A stretch of 26,926 nucleotides of DNA, taken from assembly GCA_026707185.1 (NCBI GenBank), contig JAPOXI010000081.1:1-26926 (forward strand), in the 5' to 3' direction. Source of the stretch: Chloroflexota bacterium (lineage in GTDB: Bacteria > Chloroflexota > UBA11872). Made by a program: the position numbers and the translations under genes. Below are positions 8,186 to 15,081 of the stretch, piece after piece (position 1 is the stretch's first letter; each line of letters begins with the position of its first letter). The notes below the pieces were generated by a model that searched no databases, was not told the origin of the DNA, and saw only the letters and a list, made by a program, of their open reading frames with translations.

Positions 8186-8608
8186 TTGAAACCACGGGGT
8201 ATCGACTTCTTCGTCTACAACGTTCGTGACATCGAGCGAAGTGCGGACTTCTACGAGAACACGCTGGGCCAGTCCCGATTATCGTGGGAAGGGCCCGGCT
8301 GGGTCGAGTTCTCGGTTGGCTCAACCCCGACGGTGTTGGCACTTCGCTTCGACCCTGAAGATGCCGGTGCGGACGCCCCTTTTCGGAGCGGCGCCATTGC
8401 CATTGCCGTCGAGGATGTGGAGCAGGCGGTTGCCGAACTTCGGTCGCGAGGCGTGGATGTCGTCCTGGGTCCTGGCGAACAAGCCTCGTGCTTCGCTGCC
8501 GGGATTGCCGATCCCGACGGCAACCTGATCCTCCTCCACAGCCGCAACGACGGGACCGCAGGGTCGAACCAGGGCTATCGCGTCAGTTGCGGAGTGCCTA
8601 TGCGGTGA
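8186..8608 (+). CDS. VOC family (glyoxalase/bleomycin-resistance-like) protein
   Basis: A 140-residue vicinal-oxygen-chelate protein. The first beta-alpha-beta-beta-beta module has DFFVYNVRDIERSADFYENTLG, and the second half ends in GIADPDGNLILLHS, the usual VOC ending. The family includes metal-dependent lyases, dioxygenases and drug-binding proteins; substrate and metal dependence cannot be told from sequence. The start is TTG at 8186, with a good Shine-Dalgarno (AGGAGGG, 8176-8182) 3-4 nt upstream. It follows the reductase by 164 bp and precedes a low-GC islet. Confidence 0.88.
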   Translation: MKPRGIDFFVYNVRDIERSADFYENTLGQSRLSWEGPGWVEFSVGSTPTVLALRFDPEDAGADAPFRSGAIAIAVEDVEQAVAELRSRGVDVVLGPGEQASCFAAGIADPDGNLILLHSRNDGTAGSNQGYRVSCGVPMR

Positions 8609-8636
8609 GCAAACGCTGGCGGGAAATGACTGCGCA

Positions 8637-8664
8637 GGCGCCCGTCTCCAGCACCGCGGGCGCC
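8637..8664 (+). repeat. Inverted repeat downstream of the VOC gene
   Basis: Perfect 8-bp arms GGCGCCCG (8637-8644) and CGGGCGCC (8657-8664) around a 12-nt loop, 28 nt after the VOC stop. No T-tract follows, so it is at best a weak or Rho-aided terminator or an mRNA-end hairpin. A GGCC-GGTC-GGCC partial palindrome follows directly. The rest of 8609-8775 shows no gene. Confidence 0.35.
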
Positions 8665-8775
8665 GGCCGGTCGGCCGTGTCTCACGCCACCGTAGTCGGT
8701 ACATCCAGGCGGTGCTTCGGATCCCAGATTCAGATCAACCAGATCGTCTACTGTTGTCAATCGATTTCGAGCGAT

Positions 8776-10023
8776 CTACCCGCTCTCTTGCTTTGTCCCG
8801 GAGACGCTGAAACTTGAAGCAGTCAACCACAGGATCGTCACCACTCCCCAAAGCCAGACTACGAATAGCTCAATACTCGTCAGAACGTCACTACGCGCGC
8901 GGTCTTGAAGCATGGTCACAAGCCACTTCAGGCCTCGGCCAGATGTCGAGATGCGAAGCGCCAAGTCGTTCGACAAGGAGTCGGTACCCTCATTTACGAG
9001 CAAGACGCTTTCGGAGATTGGGTCGTCAGTTGATAGACCTACAAAGACATACGGTTCCGGCTGCAGCGCACCAACGGAGATTTCGTACGTCTGTCCAGCA
9101 CTGTCCGGAATCGGAGCGAAATCGAACGTCACCGTCCCATTGCTCCAGCGCGGATGATTCGTTACGGTTCGACTTTCGCGAAGTGGCGGATGTCCTGGCG
9201 ATCCCAGTCGAAGGAAGAGTTCGGCGCTCTCGCCAGTCGACTCCGCCCAGACGTCAATGCGCGAAAGGTGATTCCGATCCACGGTCAGCGTCTGAGAAAC
9301 GCGACTGAGCGGGCCGTGATAGATCTCTGGCTTGTCTTCGATCCCGCCTGCCGCGCGAATCCGGTACTCCCGTGCGTCCAGAATGACCGCCGGCAGCACG
9401 GTCAACAGGGTGACGATCGCCACGAAGCGCCACGTGATTAAGGTTGGCGAGAGAGGGACCCATCCAAGTATTGACAGAAGCACGGCGATAAGTACCACAG
9501 ACGTCATCAGCTCAGATCCTTCTTCAGCAATTCGATACGGCGGTTCGACGCTGTCGAGAAGCAGCGGTACGACCGCCAAGACTCCTGACATCAAAAGCAA
9601 GGCACGTTGTGGTGCTGTTCGAGCTTCGGTTAGCAACGCTCGAGACCCGAGGATGAGCAGCGGAATCGCAACTGGCGCCGCTACCAGGATCCACTCACTC
9701 TGATGCTCGTCTGTAAACGAAAACAGGGGTATTAGGTCCTTTATGTCGTAGAATTCTCCAACGGCCACGAAGGTGGCGAGTGTCGCGACACTTATCCATC
9801 CAGACCGAAGCGACTCCCGCCTGGCCAGTACGCCAGCCAAAGCCGCCACAACCAGCCAGAGACACGCTGAGAATGCGTTGGCGATTGACCGATCAGACTC
9901 AAGATCGAGGCGACTCTCCCACAGGCCCGAGTCCGCAGCGAACGATAGGGCGATACTGAGCACGAAGATCGTCGCCAACAGAAGGCGCAACTGAACGCTA
10001 TACTTCGAAGACTTTGCAAGCAT
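8776..10023 (-). CDS. Multi-pass membrane protein with extracytoplasmic beta domain (unrecognised)
   Basis: I do not recognise the family. The 415-residue protein has hydrophobic segments at about 12-29, 46-67, 76-90, 110-130, 141-157, 172-188 and 198-216, then a soluble beta-rich region (about 225-375), then a final membrane segment (about 383-402) and a short polar tail. The soluble part (LSRIDVWAEST, a LRESRTV strand, DFAPIPDSAGQTYEISVGAL) resembles beta-sandwich regions attached to membrane glycosyltransferase-like proteins of environmental bacteria (recollection, not a search). It has no catalytic motif I can name. Base composition is clearly lower in GC than its neighbours: 32 of 60 bases in 8941-9000 and 30 of 60 in 9481-9540. 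It stands alone, flanked by two untranslated gaps, which suggests an acquired cargo gene. Confidence 0.8.
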   Translation of the reverse strand: MLAKSSKYSVQLRLLLATIFVLSIALSFAADSGLWESRLDLESDRSIANAFSACLWLVVAALAGVLARRESLRSGWISVATLATFVAVGEFYDIKDLIPLFSFTDEHQSEWILVAAPVAIPLLILGSRALLTEARTAPQRALLLMSGVLAVVPLLLDSVEPPYRIAEEGSELMTSVVLIAVLLSILGWVPLSPTLITWRFVAIVTLLTVLPAVILDAREYRIRAAGGIEDKPEIYHGPLSRVSQTLTVDRNHLSRIDVWAESTGESAELFLRLGSPGHPPLRESRTVTNHPRWSNGTVTFDFAPIPDSAGQTYEISVGALQPEPYVFVGLSTDDPISESVLLVNEGTDSLSNDLALRISTSGRGLKWLVTMLQDRARSDVLTSIELFVVWLWGVVTILWLTASSFSVSGTKQESG

Positions 10024-10049
10024 CCCAGCCCGTCGCCTCGTAGCTTAAG

Positions 10050-10069
10050 GAGTGCTTCATCCGGCACTC
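10050..10069 (-). repeat. Small inverted repeat upstream of the membrane protein gene
   Basis: Perfect 6-bp arms GAGTGC / GCACTC around an 8-nt loop, 27 bp upstream of the ATG at 10023, in the region between divergent genes. It could be an operator half-site pair or leader hairpin for the membrane protein gene. The rest of 10024-10244 shows no gene. Confidence 0.25.
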
Positions 10070-10179
10070 AGAACAGACCGCGATATTGGATTACTCCTCG
10101 TAACTGCCACTTGAGTCTCCGCCGAAGGATTCACAACTGACCGCACTTAACGGCACCCGGGAAAGACTCCGCACATGCG

Positions 10180-10210
10180 TTGCTCTGACGCCAGTTGGCT
10201 CGATTATCAT
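10180..10210 (+). promoter_or_regulatory. Possible promoter for the first Gfo/Idh/MocA gene
   Basis: TTGCTC (10180-10185) and TATCAT (10205-10210) separated by 19 bp, 34 bp before the ATG at 10245. Matches to the sigma-70 consensus are partial and the spacer is long. Confidence 0.25.
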
Positions 10211-10244
10211 ACGCGGGCCGCCACGCTGCTCCGGAGAACACGAC

Positions 10245-11273
10245 ATGGCCACGGTCGCACTGATTACCGAGGAAGGCGCTGCCCACCAGCAGCCGTACCG
10301 CGATGCGATTCGAGACCTCGACCTTATCGAGCGCGCGGAGCTGATGGATCCGGGCGGATCGACGTTTGGCGACTCAGTCGCGACCGTCGGGGATAAGGCC
10401 GGGGGTACTCACACAACGGTGGACTCACTGCTGGCGGCCGGGAAGCCGGACATGGCCATCGTGACCATGATCGCGGCGCACGCCCCGGATGTCATCCGGC
10501 CGTTGCTGGACGCGGGCGTTCACGTGATGGCCGAAAAGCCAGCCTGCGTGAATCTGGGAGAGTTTGAGGAGTTGGCCAGCCTGGCCGACGCGAACAACGC
10601 GTACCTGATGCTGGCGCTGGCCAACCGCATCGGCCCCAGCGTTGCGGATGCTCGCCGCATTATTCAGAGCGACGGCATTGGCGACCTCTATGCCGTGCGC
10701 GCGGTGCAGGTGGACGACCAGACGCGAATCCAGCGGCGGTTGGACGACCCGGACTGGACGTTTCAGAAGAGCCTGGCGGGCGGCGGGCACCTGAGCTGGC
10801 TGGGCATCCACCGCCTGGACATGCTGTGCTACCTGGTGGGCGAGGACATTGCCGAGGTGTCGGCCATGACTGCGGTGGCGGGCGGGGCGCCGATCGACGT
10901 GGAAGACCTGGCGATCGTCACGTTCAAGTTCGCCGGCGGTGCGCTGGGCGTGCTGTTCAGCGGCTATCTGATGGACCAAAAGGGGCACAACGGCTTCACC
11001 GTGTACGGCTCGCAGGGCTGGGTACGCGCGCATGAGGGTGAGGCGGACGCGCTGGAGTGGCGCTCGATCTCGTCCGCCATGGCGGGATCCAACGACCGCC
11101 GCTTCGAGTATGACGGTCGTGGCGGCGGGTACACCCCCTGGGTGGACTGCACGGTGCGGGCGTGCCTGGGCGAAATCGACCCACCGATTATGGCCGAGGA
11201 CGGCGTTAAGGTGCTACGAGCGGTGCACGCCGCGTACGAGTCGGCGGAGTCGGGGCGAGCGGTGGTGCTGTAG
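10245..11273 (+). CDS. Gfo/Idh/MocA family oxidoreductase
   Basis: A 342-residue NAD(P)-dependent sugar or cyclitol dehydrogenase homologue. The N-terminal Rossmann fold ends in the family motif AEKPACVNL (Glu97-Lys98-Pro99). The second domain has LAGGGHLSWLGIHRLDML (177-194), with the likely catalytic His189 and Asp192. The first strand reads VALITEEGAAHQ and lacks a clean GxGxxG, so cofactor binding may be altered or the loop may have diverged. The ATG at 10245 sits just before the Rossmann strand. Reaction and substrate are unknown; family members act on glucose, inositol, fructose and related sugars. A second paralogue follows at 11568 and a DUF6807 protein at 12946. Confidence 0.92.
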   Translation: MATVALITEEGAAHQQPYRDAIRDLDLIERAELMDPGGSTFGDSVATVGDKAGGTHTTVDSLLAAGKPDMAIVTMIAAHAPDVIRPLLDAGVHVMAEKPACVNLGEFEELASLADANNAYLMLALANRIGPSVADARRIIQSDGIGDLYAVRAVQVDDQTRIQRRLDDPDWTFQKSLAGGGHLSWLGIHRLDMLCYLVGEDIAEVSAMTAVAGGAPIDVEDLAIVTFKFAGGALGVLFSGYLMDQKGHNGFTVYGSQGWVRAHEGEADALEWRSISSAMAGSNDRRFEYDGRGGGYTPWVDCTVRACLGEIDPPIMAEDGVKVLRAVHAAYESAESGRAVVL

Positions 11274-11329
11274 CTCGAGATTCGCGCCGCCACGAGGTCA
11301 ATGCCAGCGCCCTGAACGCGAACTCGAGC
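11273..11329 (+). repeat. Bulged 13-bp inverted repeat just after the first Gfo/Idh gene
   Basis: The left arm GCTCGAG-A-TTCGCG (11273-11286) pairs with CGCGAA-CTCGAGC (11317-11329). All 13 pairs are Watson-Crick, with one bulged A at 11280 and a 30-nt loop. The left arm begins on the last base of the TAG stop. No T-tract follows, so it is not a canonical intrinsic terminator. A second small hairpin, GAGCA-CAAA-TGCTC, lies at 11384-11397. Confidence 0.55.
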
Positions 11330-11567
11330 AAAGCGCCCCGGTCCGCGGCTGGTCTGAGGTTGCTGTACCTTCGCAAGGCGAGCGAGCACAAATGCTCCTG
11401 ACGGACTCTTGCCTGCCCGCTCGGTCGATCGCTGTGCTCGGCGCCTGACTCCGTACGCCAGGCATCCCAAGGACCAACGTGCCGCTTCGAGCACGAGCCG
11501 CTGGTCATTGGTCGCTACGAACTCCCGGGCCGATAATGGATTCACTCACTCGTCGGGGACCAAGCCC
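11274..11567. other. 294-bp non-coding gap with structured DNA
   Basis: The gap between the two Gfo/Idh/MocA genes. Open frames here are not protein-like and the frame leading into the second gene has no conserved sequence before 11568. It holds the bulged inverted repeat (11273-11329), a small hairpin (11384-11397) and a possible promoter (11508-11537). It could be a leader or encode a small RNA, but nothing identifies a known RNA family. Confidence 0.4.
11508..11537 (+). promoter_or_regulatory. Possible sigma-70-like promoter of the second Gfo/Idh gene
   Basis: TTGGTC (11508-11513), an 18-bp spacer and GATAAT (11532-11537). Transcription would begin near 11544, giving a leader of about 24 nt before the ATG at 11568. 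The -10 element matches the consensus at five of six positions. Confidence 0.4.
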
Positions 11568-12551
11568 ATGGCTATCCGCACCATCCACGTCGGCGCCTGG
11601 AACCGCGCCCGCTCGCACCTCGGCGTCATGACCCAGTCCGAGGACTTTGAACCGGTCGCCCTGGTCGACGTAAACGAGGACTTCATGGCCCAGGGGCTCG
11701 ACCTGGCCGATCTCGGGTCCGACGCCGCCCACACCTCGCTCACCGCGGCCCTCGACAGGCACGACTGCGACGCCGTGGTCGTCGTCACCCCCGTCATGCT
11801 CCACGCCCAGTTCATCGACGAAGCCCTAGCCGCCGGAAAGCACGTGATGGTTGAGAAGCCCTTTACCGTTAGCCTTGCGGACGCCGAACGCGCCGTCGCC
11901 ACCGCCGAGGCCGCGGGCCTGGAACTGCTGGTGACCCAGAACGATCGGCTCCGGCGCACGTACCCGACTATTCGCCGCCACCTCAGCGAGGAGACCTACG
12001 GCCCGCCCGGCTACGCCGTAATGATTCACCACAAGGCCCGCTCGGGTCCCTACCACGACTCACCCCACATGCACCTCTGGCAGCAGGGCGTCCACCAGAT
12101 CGATTCCCTCCTCAGCGCCATTCCACGAACACCCGTTCGAGCCCGCGGCATCAGCGTCGAACCGGCCTGGGGCACCTGGCCCACCCCGTCCCTCGTGCAT
12201 TCCATCATCGAGTTCGACGATGGAACCTCGGCCACCTACGTTGGTACCTCCCAGGCACGGCACACCGAGTTCCAGTTCACCGTCGAATGCTCGGAGGCCG
12301 CCCTGGCCACCGTCGGCCTCCACTCCAACAACTCCCTGCAACTCAAGCGCGGCACCGAGGTCGAGAGCATCCCGACCGATCCGGCGCCTGGCGGCATGTC
12401 CCCGGAGGAAGAGATCTCCGACATGTTTGCCCGCCAGATTAACGAGGGCGTGGACACCCAATTGTCCGGTCGCAACAACCTCATCACCATCCGCGTCATC
12501 GACGCCATCGCCCGCTCCACCGACTCCGGGGAAGTGGTGGAATTGGCCTAG
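11568..12551 (+). CDS. Gfo/Idh/MocA family oxidoreductase (second paralogue)
   Basis: A 327-residue dehydrogenase of the Gfo/Idh/MocA family. The N-terminal strand and dinucleotide loop (IHVGAWNRARSHL), the acidic strand end (ALVDVNE), MVEKPFTVSL (Glu96-Lys97-Pro98) and GVHQIDSLLS (His176, Asp179) are all typical. It differs enough from the 10245 gene not to be a recent duplicate. Codon choice is markedly C-ending (GCC, GAC, ACC, CTC), unlike the G-ending bias of the first 4.5 kb. The frame is open from 11409, but the first 53 residues there are low-complexity translation of non-coding DNA; the ATG at 11568 fits both the domain start and the candidate promoter. It probably acts in the same sugar pathway as its neighbours (inference). 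Confidence 0.92.
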   Translation: MAIRTIHVGAWNRARSHLGVMTQSEDFEPVALVDVNEDFMAQGLDLADLGSDAAHTSLTAALDRHDCDAVVVVTPVMLHAQFIDEALAAGKHVMVEKPFTVSLADAERAVATAEAAGLELLVTQNDRLRRTYPTIRRHLSEETYGPPGYAVMIHHKARSGPYHDSPHMHLWQQGVHQIDSLLSAIPRTPVRARGISVEPAWGTWPTPSLVHSIIEFDDGTSATYVGTSQARHTEFQFTVECSEAALATVGLHSNNSLQLKRGTEVESIPTDPAPGGMSPEEEISDMFARQINEGVDTQLSGRNNLITIRVIDAIARSTDSGEVVELA

Positions 12552-12561
12552 CTCAACGGAT

Positions 12562-12834
12562 CTATCCGCGGTCCACGGGGTCGACGTCGACAACTTCGAC
12601 CGTCGGCCCGCGCTGCCAGCGGCGATAGGCGCGCGCGGCACGGCCGGCGCGCCATAGCCCCACGATTACTCGCCTCAGGTCCGGCCGGAACAGCGACGCC
12701 ACGGCCAAGACGAGCGTGGCCGCCACCAGGAACATCAGGCCAACGGTAATCACCACCAGGGCGCCCACAGCAGCGATCAGGAATAGCGGGAGCGCCGCCA
12801 ATGAGCGGCCAAACGAACGCGCGTCGTCAATCAT
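12562..12834 (-). CDS. Small membrane protein, hypothetical
   Basis: I do not recognise the family. Ninety residues: a polar start, a continuous hydrophobic stretch at about 13-48 long enough for two tightly packed membrane helices, a strongly basic segment (50-76, RPDLRR then WRAGRAARAYRRWQR) and an acidic tail (VEVVDVDPVDRG). The positive-inside rule puts the basic part in the cytoplasm. It is convergent with the second Gfo/Idh gene, with only 10 bp between the stop codons. There is no clear Shine-Dalgarno before the ATG at 12834. A membrane-type composition with a sharp boundary to charged residues supports a real gene. Confidence 0.65.
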   Translation of the reverse strand: MIDDARSFGRSLAALPLFLIAAVGALVVITVGLMFLVAATLVLAVASLFRPDLRRVIVGLWRAGRAARAYRRWQRGPTVEVVDVDPVDRG

Positions 12835-12945
12835 CCAAACAAGCCAAGTGCGAACAATTCGTCCAGAAGGGCAAGGCTACGAAATCGGCGTGCCCATCCG
12901 CATTCTCGTAGACTGCATCGGCCCGCTCCCGGATCCCACAGCCCC

Positions 12946-13773
12946 TTGCCAACCTACGACGTCCGTGAACTCCAGCATCAACAGAAGGTTTATATCGACG
13001 GTCACTACCTGGCCGCCGTCCAGCAGGGAAAGTTTCGTCCTTACATTCATCCGGTGATTACGCCGGCCGGCCACGGCGTCACCGAGATTGCGCCGGCCGA
13101 CCATTTACACCATCTCGGCATCTGGTTCGCGCACGAGGACATCGACGGCGTCAACTTCTGGGCGCCCGAGTCCCGCTGGACGATGCCCATCCCGCGCATG
13201 CTGGTGACCGCGACCGAAGTTGAGATTGACGAAGACGGGGTGACCTTTCGCCAGCAGGTTGACTGGCGGGACGGAGATGACGACCTCTGCATGCAGGACT
13301 CGCGCGTTGTCGTGATTGGCCAGCGCCCGGACCACACGATGGTTGACGTCACCGTTACGGTGCGCGCCGGTGAGAATCCGATTCGCATGGGCCAGACCAA
13401 GGAAGCGGGATTGGCCGTACGCGTGGCGGATCAGATCGACGTGCTGGACGGCGGCCGCATCACGAACTCGAACGGCCAGGTCAACGAGGCCGAGACGTTT
13501 GACCAGGTTGCCGACTGGGTGGACTACTCAGGTCCTATCAGTCGAACCGAAACGGCGGGGATCGCAATATTTCCGCATCCAGGAAGCGACGGCATTCCCT
13601 GGTTTACGCGCGACTACGGCCCGCTGTACGTCAGTCCCTGGCGCCACCAGGAAATAACCCTGCGGCCCGAAGAGTCGCGGACCGTGGGCGCTCGGTTTGC
13701 GGCGCATGACGGGTCCTGCGAGGACGCGGACGTGGCTGGCCTCTACGCGCGCTTTCTAGAGGAAGTCGCCTAG
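12946..13773 (+). CDS. DUF6807 (PmoA-like) family protein
   Basis: A 275-residue protein resembling the DUF6807/PmoA family, a beta-rich fold often encoded beside Gfo/Idh/MocA oxidoreductases in sugar-catabolic clusters of environmental bacteria. The hallmarks RPYIHPVITPAG and ADHLHHLGIWFAHED (His-rich, near residues 46-60) are clear, and the C-terminal WFTRDYGPLYVSPW is also typical. Despite the PmoA label, no membrane methane-monooxygenase features are present. Its biochemical role is not established. The start is TTG at 12946; no better codon is visible close by and the Shine-Dalgarno is weak. It overlaps the convergent gene at 13756 by 18 bp. Confidence 0.87.
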   Translation: MPTYDVRELQHQQKVYIDGHYLAAVQQGKFRPYIHPVITPAGHGVTEIAPADHLHHLGIWFAHEDIDGVNFWAPESRWTMPIPRMLVTATEVEIDEDGVTFRQQVDWRDGDDDLCMQDSRVVVIGQRPDHTMVDVTVTVRAGENPIRMGQTKEAGLAVRVADQIDVLDGGRITNSNGQVNEAETFDQVADWVDYSGPISRTETAGIAIFPHPGSDGIPWFTRDYGPLYVSPWRHQEITLRPEESRTVGARFAAHDGSCEDADVAGLYARFLEEVA

Positions 13774-14556
13774 CGCCGGTCCGTTGTCGCCGGACTTCAG
13801 CAGGCCGGCTTCGGCTACTAGGCTGACCAGGGCTGCCGTTGCGGCCGCCTCGGCGTCGATGAACACGATCTCTTCCGCAATCTCCTCGATCACGGCTGGC
13901 GTTGTGGGGCTTGCCACGGCCACCAGGTCACCCTCGTCCTGCAACTCGCCACCGGAGAGGTCCACCAGGTAGAAGGCGGTGTTGCTCAGTCCGTGCAGCT
14001 CCGACTCCTGGCCGGTCTTGATCAGGCCCACGCTGCGCGGCGAGGCCACGATGATGCGGTTGTGGCGACCGGCATCGAGCGTGCTCAGCAGCATGTCCTG
14101 GCGCGCGATCTGACCAATGCGCGTCAGGTTGGCCAGGCGTTGCTCACCGGAGTCCACGTACTCGTTGACGGCGGCAGGATCCACCCTGCCCTCACGAAGC
14201 TCCGCGGGCTCGGGCAGCCGGAGAAAGCTCCAGAATCCGGCGCCGGATGCGAGTGACGCCTCGCGCAGCGCCAAACGCGCCGACGATGTGTCTGCGCGCA
14301 ATCGTGCCTGGAGCAGGGACGAGCCGAAGCGTTCGCGGATTGCCACGTACAGAAAGCCGATCGAGAGCAGCGCGCTCATGCGCGACTGCATGAGGCGCGT
14401 GCTGAGGGCCTTGCGCAGGTTGCGGTCATCGGACTGGCGAATCGCGGCAACCAGTGCCCGAGCCTCCACGCCGTGGATCGAAGACACCCAGCCGGCGTAG
14501 TCCCTGAGATAGGTGCGGTCCGCGGTGAGCGCGGCGTCAGGAGACTTGGGCCACAT
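13756..14556 (-). CDS. Hypothetical protein, 266 aa
   Basis: I do not recognise this family. The 266-residue protein appears mainly helical and soluble, with a mildly hydrophobic helix (MSALLSIGFLYVAI, about 60-73), a region rich in Ala/Arg/Leu, and a C-terminal acidic stretch (AVIEEIAEEIVFIDAEAAATAALVS split around 220-245) ending in a short Gly/Pro/Asp tail. No nucleotide-binding or metal-binding motif is obvious. Its ATG overlaps the stop of the upstream gene as TGATG, implying translational coupling to the 136-residue protein. Its 3' end overlaps the convergent DUF6807 gene by 18 bp. Balanced codon use and coupling argue for a real gene. Confidence 0.75.
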   Translation of the reverse strand: MWPKSPDAALTADRTYLRDYAGWVSSIHGVEARALVAAIRQSDDRNLRKALSTRLMQSRMSALLSIGFLYVAIRERFGSSLLQARLRADTSSARLALREASLASGAGFWSFLRLPEPAELREGRVDPAAVNEYVDSGEQRLANLTRIGQIARQDMLLSTLDAGRHNRIIVASPRSVGLIKTGQESELHGLSNTAFYLVDLSGGELQDEGDLVAVASPTTPAVIEEIAEEIVFIDAEAAATAALVSLVAEAGLLKSGDNGPALGDFL

Positions 14557-14966
14557 CAGTCGTCATCCGCGGGGCCGCCGAACGCGCCCTCGAACTGCTC
14601 GGTCCTCGCGCCGTCGGTTGCCTGCACGCGGTAGGTCCACGGGTCGTCCAGCATTACGCGGCCCATGCCGCGCAACAAGTCGGCGAATTCATCCAACAGG
14701 GCGGCGGGCGGCTCATCACCCGGGTCAAATCCGATCATGGTCATGCCGTCCGGCATCACGCTCGGCAGCGCCAGGTCGACCTCGATCAGGCCGGTGGCGG
14801 CGGCGAATCGCGTGATTCGCCATGACCAGAAGTGTTGCCGAATGGCCACGATGAACGGCATGGCCGCCGTGTCATACCGCTCCGGATCCCAATGGATCGG
14901 AGCGCCGTTGTAGCTGGATGGAAACTCTTCCACGTTCCAGACCGGTCCAGACTCCACCGTGCTCAC
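14556..14966 (-). CDS. Hypothetical protein, about 136 aa, coupled to the 13756-14556 gene
   Basis: I do not recognise this family. The predicted protein is soluble, with several Trp/Tyr residues (VWNVEEF, IHWDPERY, HFWSWRITRF), an internal hydrophobic strand (LIEVDLALPSV) and an acidic C-terminus ending in DDD. The frame is open to an ATG at 15113, but the extra 49 residues overlap the divergent PHP gene start and are Arg/Pro/Gly-rich. The GTG at 14966 leaves a clean divergent gap and is preferred. The stop codon shares a base with the next gene's ATG (TGATG). The pairing suggests the two products work together (inference). Confidence 0.65.
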   Translation of the reverse strand: MSTVESGPVWNVEEFPSSYNGAPIHWDPERYDTAAMPFIVAIRQHFWSWRITRFAAATGLIEVDLALPSVMPDGMTMIGFDPGDEPPAALLDEFADLLRGMGRVMLDDPWTYRVQATDGARTEQFEGAFGGPADDD

Positions 14967-15081
14967 TTCGCAGCCTTCACTCCGTGCGTCGGGCGCAAAG
15001 CCTACTCCAGTCCGGCCGATCACGCGCAGCGCCGCTCGGCCGGCCGTTGGCGGTAGTGCCAGTTGCCGTGGATTGTCCAGA

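Noticed and set aside
12946..13773. Reading the DUF6807 gene as methane monooxygenase subunit A
   Set aside because: The family is called PmoA in some databases, but the protein is soluble and lacks the membrane helices of particulate methane monooxygenase.
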